Part shown: one piece after another, positions 50,105 to 57,175 of the stretch | Layout of the letters: each line of letters begins with the position of its first letter | How positions within the stretch are numbered: position 1 is the first letter of the stretch | Assembly: GCA_965222725.1 (NCBI GenBank) | Contig: OZ244969.1 | Coordinates: forward strand, 62,001 to 126,000 | Length of the DNA: 64,000 nt | Direction: 5' to 3' | Origin: GCA-2748575 sp965222725 | Lineage (GTDB): Bacteria > Pseudomonadota > Gammaproteobacteria > Pseudomonadales > Ketobacteraceae | Program-made: the position numbers and the translations under genes | The notes under the pieces: generated by a model | Told to the model about the DNA's origin: nothing | Databases searched by the model: none | Seen by the model: only the letters and a program-made list of their open reading frames with translations

Positions 50105-52000
50105 GTGTCAGAATCAGAACATCGTTACGCACTTAAACCGGGTCATAAAATTCACTGGTATCAGATTGAAAGCATCCTGGGAAAAGGCGGTTTCGGTATT
50201 ACCTATCTGGCCCGGGATCTGAATCTTGATAAACCCGTCGCCATTAAAGAGTACCTGCCCTCGGAATTTGCGGTACGCGAGGAAGACAGCTCGGTTCACC
50301 CCCTGTCAGACCAGACCGAAGAACATTTTCACTGGGGACTTGACCGTTTTATCAAAGAGGCCCGCACCCTGTCGCGTTTTGAGCACCCCAATATTGTGCG
50401 GGTGCACGCGGTATTTGAGGAAAACAATACCGGCTATATGGTAATGGCTTATGAAAATGGCCAGAGTCTGAAAGACTTACTGAAAGCACAACAAACCCTG
50501 GATGAAGTAACCCTGTTAGCATTGTTTCTGCCCATTATTGATGGCCTGGAGCGGGTCCACGGGCAGGGGTTTATCCACCGGGATATCAAACCGGATAATA
50601 TTTACGTGCGTGATGACGGCAGCCCGGTGCTGCTGGATTTCGGCTCCGCCCGTCAGGCAGCCGGCGGGGATCACACCATGACCAGTCTGGTGTCGCCGGG
50701 CTATGCGCCTTTTGAACAATATTATGCCAAAGGCGAGGAACAGGGCCCCTGGACCGACATTTACGGGCTGGGTGCTACTCTGTATCGCGCCGTTACCGGC
50801 AAAAAGCCCATGGATGCGGTGTATCGCAGCGGCGCCATGATCGAAAACGAAAGAGACACCATGGAAACCGCCACAGCACTGGCCCAGGGGCGCTATTCCC
50901 CGGCATTTCTGGCGGCTATTGATCATGCCGTTCAGTTTCGGCCGGGCAACCGGCCACAAACCCTTGCCGAATGGAAAGCCGAACTGGAAAAGGCCGGGCG
51001 GGAAGCTGAAGCCATTGGATCACCAGCGTCGCAACCCAGCGATGGCCTGCATCAGCAAGCAACCTTACAGGCCCCAGCAGAAGAGAATGCCACCCGGGTT
51101 CAGTCCCGTGCACATTACCCTTCCCCTGAAACACCCCCTGCCGCAAACAACACACCCGGAAAATCAGCAGCGCGCATATGGGTGGCTGGTACAGTTGCCG
51201 TCAGCCTGACGCTGGCAGGCGGATTTTATGTCTATCAGTCGTCAACCGTGACGGAACCGGCAAGCGAACGCGCCACATCCGGGCCAGCCGAATCCCACAA
51301 ACTGAATGCACAACAACTGATTGAAGAACAGAAACGCCAAGCCGAAGCGGCCAGACGGCTGGAAGAAAAACATCGTCAGGAAGAAGCAGACCGCATTGCC
51401 AGGGAAAAAGCGGCAGCCGAACAACACCGGCAGGAAGAGCTGGAGAAAGCACGGCGTCAAAAGGAGCTGGCAAAACAAGCGGAAGAAAAACGTCGCCGGG
51501 ATATGGAAAAACAGATTGCGGAATCCCAGGCTTTTCTGGCCAGTCGTCAGGCGCGGGAACCGGACAGATTTGCTTACGATGATAATACCGATGCGCAACC
51601 ATTGAGCGCACCAAACGATACAAAAACTGTTAACGTACCGGCGGCCAGCCAGGCATGGTTCAGTACAGGAGTGGCACTGGAACGGGGCAAGCGCTATCAG
51701 ATAACCGCCAGCGGAACCTGGAAAATGGGTGCCTTCTGCAACCCAAGCGATGCCACCGGTAATGGCATTTATACGCTGGCGTGCTGGGATGGTGGCGGCC
51801 AGACGGTAGCAGGCTATTCCCACGGTGCACTGATAGGAAAAATCGGCAAGGACACCCTGGCATTCCATGTGGGGCCCCGCCTGGAATTTACATCACCCCG
51901 TAACGGCACGCTCTATTTCATGTCCAACGACACCGCCAGTTTTATTGGCGATAACTCCGGTATTTTGCAGGTCACTATCCGGCAGCCTTCCACACACTGA
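50105..52000 (+). CDS. membrane Ser/Thr protein kinase with PA-IL-like C-terminal domain
   Basis: A 631-residue transmembrane kinase. The N-terminal Hanks-type domain is complete: GKGGFGITYLARD, catalytic Lys in VAIKEYLP, FIHRDIKPDNIYV, LLDFGSARQA and the APE-like SPGYAPFEQYY. After a Pro/Ala linker comes a TM helix (about 357-378), then a strongly charged coiled coil (about 400-480) rich in Glu/Arg/Lys. The outer C-terminal beta domain (about 500-630; YQITASGTWKMG, YSHGALIGKIGKDT, GTLYFMSNDTASFIGDNSG) resembles the galactose lectin PA-IL (LecA). I use the GTG at 50105, since upstream codons do not look like protein. It is divergent from the transglutaminase. Confidence 0.9.
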   Translation: MSESEHRYALKPGHKIHWYQIESILGKGGFGITYLARDLNLDKPVAIKEYLPSEFAVREEDSSVHPLSDQTEEHFHWGLDRFIKEARTLSRFEHPNIVRVHAVFEENNTGYMVMAYENGQSLKDLLKAQQTLDEVTLLALFLPIIDGLERVHGQGFIHRDIKPDNIYVRDDGSPVLLDFGSARQAAGGDHTMTSLVSPGYAPFEQYYAKGEEQGPWTDIYGLGATLYRAVTGKKPMDAVYRSGAMIENERDTMETATALAQGRYSPAFLAAIDHAVQFRPGNRPQTLAEWKAELEKAGREAEAIGSPASQPSDGLHQQATLQAPAEENATRVQSRAHYPSPETPPAANNTPGKSAARIWVAGTVAVSLTLAGGFYVYQSSTVTEPASERATSGPAESHKLNAQQLIEEQKRQAEAARRLEEKHRQEEADRIAREKAAAEQHRQEELEKARRQKELAKQAEEKRRRDMEKQIAESQAFLASRQAREPDRFAYDDNTDAQPLSAPNDTKTVNVPAASQAWFSTGVALERGKRYQITASGTWKMGAFCNPSDATGNGIYTLACWDGGGQTVAGYSHGALIGKIGKDTLAFHVGPRLEFTSPRNGTLYFMSNDTASFIGDNSGILQVTIRQPSTH

Positions 52001-52051
52001 TCAGAAAAGCGTTCCGGCACCTGGGCTTATATAGCGGGGCTCATAACTTTG

Positions 52052-52630
52052 TCAGTCTGACTGCTGGCGGCTTTGCCAGTGTTCCCGCAATTTTTGTCGT
52101 TGCTCCGGCGTAAGCTGCTTCAGGCGTTGGCGCAGCGCGCGGCGCTTGTCAGGATCCGCTTCCAGCCAGCGTTGCTTCATCAGCTCACGACGTTCCTTTG
52201 GTGTGCGCTGCCATTGTTTACGCAGGGCTTTTTTCTTTTCCGGTGGCAGCTGCTGGAACCAGCGATATTTGCTACGCAGCTCCTTGCGCACGTCAGGCGG
52301 CAGTTGTTTGAAACGGGCAAAACGCTCTCTTAACGCCTGACGCTGCTCGGACGACATGGTTTGCCAACGCTGAAAACGCGCCTTCATTTGTGCTCGTTGT
52401 TCCGGGTTCATGTTCTGCCAGCGGCCAACGGCCTGTTGCAGCTTTTGTTTTTCTTCGTCGTTAAGCTGGCTCCACTGCTCTTGATAACTTTGCAGTAACG
52501 CCTGCTCATTGGCTGACAACTGTTCCCAGGCGGGTTCGGCGCCATGGACAAGCCCGGTAACAAACAGGGCAGCCAGTATCAGCCAGCGGCAAAGTCTGTT
52601 ATCCGTTCGGCTGTTAGTGCATTTATTCAT
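52052..52630 (-). CDS. DUF3106 family exported protein
   Basis: A 192-residue protein with a signal peptide (LILAALFVTGLVHGAE). The body is almost wholly repeats of about 16-20 residues built on the theme LPPExRxxLRxRWxxF/WxxL (FKQLPPDVRKELRSKY, FQQLPPEKKKALRKQW, LKQLTPEQRQKLREHW). This is the DUF3106 pattern: extremely basic, helical and periplasmic, reminiscent of Spy/CpxP-like helical chaperones by composition only. It is the last gene of the sigma factor operon, starting inside the preceding gene (8-base overlap ATGAATAA). Confidence 0.88.
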   Translation of the reverse strand: MNKCTNSRTDNRLCRWLILAALFVTGLVHGAEPAWEQLSANEQALLQSYQEQWSQLNDEEKQKLQQAVGRWQNMNPEQRAQMKARFQRWQTMSSEQRQALRERFARFKQLPPDVRKELRSKYRWFQQLPPEKKKALRKQWQRTPKERRELMKQRWLEADPDKRRALRQRLKQLTPEQRQKLREHWQSRQQSD

Positions 52631-52853
52631 GACCCTCTACCTCCTGCCCCGGGCTGCTCGCTTCAGCGTCAGATTCTGCGGCACCCAGATTTGCCATTAA
52701 TTCCAGTTCAACAGGATCAATCCATTCGCCCTCTTCCGTTTCAAACTCCACGAGGTAATCCAGAAACTCCCGTGACAGGACTTCTTCTGCCATTACGGCC
52801 GTTCCCACCAGCAGCAGTAACAGACCGCACCTTGTTGCATAGGTTTTCAGCAT
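52623..52853 (-). CDS. small secreted acidic protein, unknown function
   Basis: A 76-residue protein with a signal peptide (CGLLLLLVGTAVMA-EE) and a very acidic mature part (EFETEEGEWIDPVELELMAN). I do not know the family. It lies between the putative anti-sigma gene and the DUF3106 gene, overlapping the latter by eight bases. The phrase EFLDYLVEFE echoes the FVAWLMEQE end of the preceding gene product, so a shared short motif or ancestry is possible. A GTT/TTG region just upstream makes the start slightly uncertain (52853 or 52862). Confidence 0.75.
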   Translation of the reverse strand: MLKTYATRCGLLLLLVGTAVMAEEVLSREFLDYLVEFETEEGEWIDPVELELMANLGAAESDAEASSPGQEVEGHE

Positions 52854-52858
52854 GCGTA

Positions 52859-53251
52859 TCAACCCGCGTTTTCCTGTTCCATGAGCCAGGCCACAAATTC
52901 AATGTCTTCCATCAGGTCCAGGTCTTCTTCCGAGGTTAACAGCTCCATATCACCCGGCATGTCATCCGCCGCAGCCTGCAATACAGCATCAGGGGTCGCG
53001 CCCGGATCAGTAGCCGGCGTTGTCAGCACAATGGCGGCCACCAGCATGGCCGCCACCAGCCCGCCACCGGGAGCCCACCAGATCCAGGCGGTTGATCGGG
53101 GCTTGGCACTGCTTTCATTCAGTGTTTCATTGAGCGCTTCGCGCCGGATCTGGTCGAGCTGAGCCAGCGTTTCCTGCGGCAGATTATCCGCACGCTGATC
53201 CAGCGCCTGCTTTGCCTTGTCCAGAAACGGATCCTGATGTGTATCGTTCAT
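52859..53251 (-). CDS. putative anti-sigma factor (DUF3619-like)
   Basis: A 130-residue protein with a soluble N-terminus (about 50 residues, helical: KAKQALDQRADNLPQETLAQ), one TM helix (about residues 62-79; GGGLVAAMLVAAIVLT) and an acidic C-terminal part outside. Its ATG overlaps the sigma factor stop by one base. This gene position and topology are those of anti-sigma factors, and the sequence recalls DUF3619. No ZAS Cys/His motif is present. The role is inferred from context. Confidence 0.8.
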   Translation of the reverse strand: MNDTHQDPFLDKAKQALDQRADNLPQETLAQLDQIRREALNETLNESSAKPRSTAWIWWAPGGGLVAAMLVAAIVLTTPATDPGATPDAVLQAAADDMPGDMELLTSEEDLDLMEDIEFVAWLMEQENAG

Positions 53252-53814
53252 TACCAGTAGCCCTCAAGTTGGGACCTTAATGTTGCGATAGCCCGGGAGT
53301 AATGGGATTTTACACTGCCTTCTGAAACAGCCATGGCGATGGCGGTGTCTGCCACGCTCAACCCTTCCCAGAGCCGTAATAAAAATGCCTGCTGCTGCCT
53401 GATGGGCAAGCGTGATACCGCTTCCACCAGTTGCGCGCTGGCCTGACTCAGATGCAGCTGCCTTTCCGGTGATACGCTGGCAGGGTCTTCTGCTTTCTGA
53501 ATCGGGTCATGCTCTGTGTCTTCATCATCGTCATCCCGGCCTTTAAACCCCAGCCAGCCAAACCATTTATGTCTGAGCTGGCCGCGACGATGATGATCGT
53601 AAATTTTGCTCTGCAATACCTTGTAAAACAAAGGCTGCCATTCTGCCTCCGGCTTGTCACTGTAGTTGCGTATCAGCGTGATCATGGCCTCTTGCACAAT
53701 ATCCAGTGCATCCTGTTCACAGCCGGTAGCGATACGGGCCATCTGAAAAGCACGTTTTTGCACATGACAAAGAAACTGATCCAGTGCCTGTCGCTGATCC
53801 ATGACCTTTGACAA
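53251..53814 (-). CDS. ECF-type RNA polymerase sigma factor
   Basis: A 187-residue sigma-70 family factor with region 2 (QDALDIVQEAMITLIRNYSD, then PLFYKVLQSKIYDHHRR) and region 4 (LPIRQQQAFLLRLWEGLSVA, then MAVSEGSVKSHYSRAIATL). A charged spacer (GRDDDDEDTEHDP) separates them. I prefer the TTG at 53814, which has AGGAAGG just upstream; the ATG at 53802 has AAAGG too close, and the frame is open to 53856. It leads a unit with the putative anti-sigma, a small secreted protein and DUF3106, suggesting envelope-related regulation. The promoter it recognises is unknown. Confidence 0.92.
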   Translation of the reverse strand: MSKVMDQRQALDQFLCHVQKRAFQMARIATGCEQDALDIVQEAMITLIRNYSDKPEAEWQPLFYKVLQSKIYDHHRRGQLRHKWFGWLGFKGRDDDDEDTEHDPIQKAEDPASVSPERQLHLSQASAQLVEAVSRLPIRQQQAFLLRLWEGLSVADTAIAMAVSEGSVKSHYSRAIATLRSQLEGYW

Positions 53815-53871
53815 TTTGCCTTCCTGAAACCGGGATTGCGTGTAAGTGTACAACATGCCGCTGGGTTTAAC

Positions 53872-53901
53872 AGTGAACCCGCAATGATCTGCGGGTTCAC
53901 T
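53872..53901. repeat. 12-bp perfect hairpin upstream of the sigma factor gene
   Basis: AGTGAACCCGCA (53872-53883) and TGCGGGTTCACT (53890-53901) form a perfect stem with a six-base loop. It lies ten bases after the stop of the DUF4382 lipoprotein gene and about 60 before the sigma gene, both on the minus strand. No T run follows on either strand. It may be a terminator, a processing site or an attenuating leader structure. Confidence 0.55.
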
Positions 53902-53910
53902 GTCATTGGC

Positions 53911-55788
53911 TCAGGGCCTGAAGCGGGAAGTAATCACCATGGAGTGCATCTGATCTTCGCTCTGATCAAAACGCCCCAGTGATACCATTCGCCGCATGGC
54001 ATGGCCGTCGTTCAGATGCAGGTTCAGTGCATCCACATAGTCCGCAAAATTCTTGTAGATCTGTATGGCGGGCTGCCCTGCCACTTTCACTGCGTACACA
54101 CCATTACCGGATGGCAGCAGGGGTACCAGTGAAGGATCCGTTTGCAGGCCATCGTTCAGGGTAACAGGCACCCCGGCCAGTTTGACGCTAAAGCGGGCCT
54201 CGCTGACATCCAGCACCAGGCTGTCGGCATTGCTGGCAATAAAGGGCGACATACTGCCTTCACCAGTCCACACCACATTCATGGCCGCGGCCCGCTGTTC
54301 GGTATTGATATCAACCAGCGTTTGCGCCGTAAAATCCTGCGGAGCACTACCGAATGCTGCAGGATAGCCGCGCACTTTCACCAGGCTGCCCAGCTCCAGA
54401 CCGCTCAGCGACAGGCTGGCAGGATCAATGTCATAAGCATCAGGATCGGCATCGTTTTCTGCCGTCATTCCGGTACCGGAAAAATCAAACAGATTAAGGC
54501 GACGGCCATTGATCCAGCGCAGATCCACCACCAGGGGTGATACGGACGTGACTTCACCCTTGATCAGATTCATCAACATGCGCACATGACCAGTGCTGGC
54601 ATCCAGGGTGTACTGACCTGCCACCTCCCCACTCATCTCACCGAAAACCACAACACGCTGACCAATGGAAACTGCCTCTTTATCCAGCCCCTCGTTACTC
54701 AATGCCTGCCGGGTAACCCTGGTGGTATCACCCAGAGTGACCTGAATATTATCGTAAAAAGTGGCACTGCCATCTTTCCGGTCCACATGGCTGCCACGCA
54801 GCGTCAGTACATCGCCGTTACGGGCAATCACCACGCCGCGGGCAGAATCACGGCCCACCCAGGGTACGCTGGAGCCGGCCAGCACGCGCAGGGCATTGAA
54901 TTCACGAACGCTGGCTACCTGACCGTAAACCAGCATCGGTGTGTTTTCCTCCAGTGTATTAAGCGCATCAATACCATCGGCACCGGTATAGGCAATGCCG
55001 TTAACTTCATACTCGGTAGTCTCTGCGGATTGCAGCGTCACTTCACCAAAGCTGCCGTTGTGATGGCGAAAAGGCCTTAGCAACATGGAAAAGGTCTGGG
55101 CATCCACATCCACACCACTCAGCAAACCCCGGCCGCGATGCTCCCGCTCCGTATCCCATTCTGCACTGGCCAGAATAAAGGGTTCCACTTCCACCACAGC
55201 GGGATCATAGGACAGTATGGTGTTGGAAGAATCCAGATCAAAGTCGATGGTTAACGCCGCAGGCACGCCTTTGCGGATTTTCAGTACCTGATCCTCATCC
55301 AGGGTGACATTCACGGTAAAGTCAGTGATGGGATCGCCTTCGGTATCCACTACTGACGCTGTGACCGGTTCACCCTCTTCGTTCTGCACAATAATTTCTG
55401 CATCGGAATAATCCAGGTTCAGATTCACTTTGGTGTAGTTACCGGCAGGCAATGTCCGGATGGTAAAGAACTCGGTCATATCCGTGTACTGGGCAAAATC
55501 GATACGGGTGTTCAGGGGAACTGTTTCCACCACCGCGCCATTCGCTTTTTCCAGGGTAATGGAAGCCAGCTCCACGGTGTATGACAGAAAATCCCCCTCG
55601 GCATCGGTAATGGCCAGAGCCACTTCGCCCTGCTCTTCTGCAACCGCTGTGGAATCGGAAGAACCACCGCCGCCACAGCCAACAGTGACAGCAGCCGCCA
55701 TAAACAGATGGGTATAAATGAGCCCGCGGCCCAGCCGGCTCAGGCCTGACTGCCCGGTGGCTTTGTTTCTAATTCTTTGACTAAACAT
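53911..55788 (-). CDS. DUF4382-type lipoprotein, 625 residues
   Basis: A large exported protein with a long n-region and a lipobox-like VTVGCGGGGSSDS (Cys near residue 38). The N-terminal part (about 50-210: VALAITDAEGDFLSYTVELA, LPAGNYTKVNLNL) matches the DUF4382 pattern. The rest is built of repeated OB-like beta modules (GVVIARNGDVLTLRGSHV; VVVFGEMSGEVAGQYTLDA; LGSLVKVRGYPAAF) in the style of DUF5666. Function unknown; surface or periplasmic. GAGGGAG precedes the ATG. It lies between a split outer-membrane barrel gene and the sigma factor operon, all on the minus strand. Confidence 0.85.
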   Translation of the reverse strand: MFSQRIRNKATGQSGLSRLGRGLIYTHLFMAAAVTVGCGGGGSSDSTAVAEEQGEVALAITDAEGDFLSYTVELASITLEKANGAVVETVPLNTRIDFAQYTDMTEFFTIRTLPAGNYTKVNLNLDYSDAEIIVQNEEGEPVTASVVDTEGDPITDFTVNVTLDEDQVLKIRKGVPAALTIDFDLDSSNTILSYDPAVVEVEPFILASAEWDTEREHRGRGLLSGVDVDAQTFSMLLRPFRHHNGSFGEVTLQSAETTEYEVNGIAYTGADGIDALNTLEENTPMLVYGQVASVREFNALRVLAGSSVPWVGRDSARGVVIARNGDVLTLRGSHVDRKDGSATFYDNIQVTLGDTTRVTRQALSNEGLDKEAVSIGQRVVVFGEMSGEVAGQYTLDASTGHVRMLMNLIKGEVTSVSPLVVDLRWINGRRLNLFDFSGTGMTAENDADPDAYDIDPASLSLSGLELGSLVKVRGYPAAFGSAPQDFTAQTLVDINTEQRAAAMNVVWTGEGSMSPFIASNADSLVLDVSEARFSVKLAGVPVTLNDGLQTDPSLVPLLPSGNGVYAVKVAGQPAIQIYKNFADYVDALNLHLNDGHAMRRMVSLGRFDQSEDQMHSMVITSRFRP

Positions 55789-55894
55789 GAGTTTTCACTC
55801 CCTCGCTAAACGATGACTTGGTCTGTTGTTGCGGCCGCTATGGGTAATAACGAGGGAGCACAGGATTGGTTGACAGAAAACGGAAAAAAAAGAA

Positions 55895-56740
55895 TCAGAG
55901 ATAAAAACGGAGATAAGCGTGCAGGCGCCAGTCGCCGGCTTCGGTATCGAAACCATCGTCCGCCAGCGCCCGGGCCACCACCAGATAGAGGCTGCTGCGC
56001 CGGCGGTAATGCAGGTCAACGCCCAGACCGACAGAGCGCAGGGTGTTCCGGTCTTCCGGGATAACAACATCACGTTGAAAACCAGTCCGGGTACGGCTGA
56101 TGCTGACATTGATCGCATCCCGCCGCGCCTGAGCCCAGTCATAAAACAGGAGCAGCCAGGGTTGCCACTGTGAATCATCCATGGCGGCTGTGAACAGGCG
56201 GGTCCGGTACTCCAGGGTAGTTTCCAGCACGTCATTCCCGGAGAATACCTGATCGTCGTATCCCCGCACGGAATAGAGACCGCCAATACTGCGCTGAAAA
56301 GCCGGCAGCAGGGGTTCGCCAAAACTGCTTTGCCAGGTCAGAGCCAGCACCAGTTGCTGATGTTGCCTTGTTTTGCCCGCGTTCCCCAGATACCAGCGGT
56401 GCTCATAATCAGCCAGCAGCAGGGAAAACCGGGTATCCATATCCAGGCTGGCCTGGGCTTCCACAAGCGTCTGAGTCTGGCCGATAGTCACGGGCACCAC
56501 CACTGTACGACTGGTTTGCCGGGTATTCGCCAGCGAGGGCTCGTTCCATTCATAAAGCAGCGAGCCTCTTGCCGAATAACCGGATAACGATTCCCGCTGC
56601 CATTGCAGCTGCAATCCCGGCAGCAAAAACCGGTTGCTGCCCTGACCTTCATAAATCAACAGATCTTCAGTGTCCGTCTGTTGCCAGCGGACACCGGCAC
56701 CCCAGTTTATCAGCCACTGGTCACCGGCATTCAATGTCAT
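55895..56740 (-). CDS. outer-membrane beta-barrel, C-terminal part of a split gene
   Basis: A 281-residue frame encoding barrel strands. It carries IGGLYSVRGYDDQVF, the VRGY motif of Omp85/TpsB (ShlB/FhaC) barrels, several aromatic-bounded strands and a C-terminal LRFYL. It has no signal peptide of its own; its ATG overlaps the stop of the preceding frame (TGATG). The barrel begins in that frame: one extra G in the GGGG at 56755-56758 would join the two as QSQGVAAYLMTLNAGDQWLI. I read both frames as one damaged gene, or a frameshift in the assembly. TpsB-type partners secrete large exoproteins; none is visible nearby. Confidence 0.7.
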   Translation of the reverse strand: MTLNAGDQWLINWGAGVRWQQTDTEDLLIYEGQGSNRFLLPGLQLQWQRESLSGYSARGSLLYEWNEPSLANTRQTSRTVVVPVTIGQTQTLVEAQASLDMDTRFSLLLADYEHRWYLGNAGKTRQHQQLVLALTWQSSFGEPLLPAFQRSIGGLYSVRGYDDQVFSGNDVLETTLEYRTRLFTAAMDDSQWQPWLLLFYDWAQARRDAINVSISRTRTGFQRDVVIPEDRNTLRSVGLGVDLHYRRRSSLYLVVARALADDGFDTEAGDWRLHAYLRFYL

Positions 56741-57171
56741 CAGATAAGCAGCAACCCCTGAGACTGATCATCAATGTCTTCATTGCTGTCGGGTACGGGA
56801 ATACGATCGAAGGAATAGAACCCGTTAAGTGCCAGGTAAGTGTCACCCGCCAGGGGGGCCGTATCATATTGCAGATTGATACTGTGATAGCGATCAAAGG
56901 AATCCGTTTGCAGATCCACCGCAAAATAATCCAGCGGCGCCAGCAGATCCATTTTGCTGGCAGACAGCAACTCTCTCAGTTCATTGTCGCTGTCGATCCC
57001 GGTATCGTTAAGCTCCAGGGAAAACTCCCAGGAATCCGGGGGAGCATGGGACAGTTCAGACTGGTCCAGATTAAGGAGAAACAGGTAATCTTCGGTGGGC
57101 TCAGCCCGGCAGATAACCGCACTGCAGAGCAGGACCGCGCCCAGCATCAAAGGTGGACTGCCTCTCAACAC
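56740..57171 (-). CDS. outer-membrane beta-barrel, N-terminal part of a split gene
   Basis: The 5' part of the barrel gene: a signal peptide (LMLGAVLLCSAVICRAE), a short acidic lead, then strands such as SWEFSLELNDTGIDSDNE, FDRYHSINLQYDTAPLAGD and TYLALNGFYSFDRIP. It ends early at a TGA right after DDQSQGLLLI. No POTRA domain fits between the signal and the barrel, so the protein would be a barrel-only relative of TpsB. Start candidates are GTG 57171 (taken) and ATG 57147; the frame is open to 57240 inside rnr. See the following frame for the frameshift. Confidence 0.6.
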   Translation of the reverse strand: MLRGSPPLMLGAVLLCSAVICRAEPTEDYLFLLNLDQSELSHAPPDSWEFSLELNDTGIDSDNELRELLSASKMDLLAPLDYFAVDLQTDSFDRYHSINLQYDTAPLAGDTYLALNGFYSFDRIPVPDSNEDIDDQSQGLLLI

Positions 57172-57175
57172 AAGC

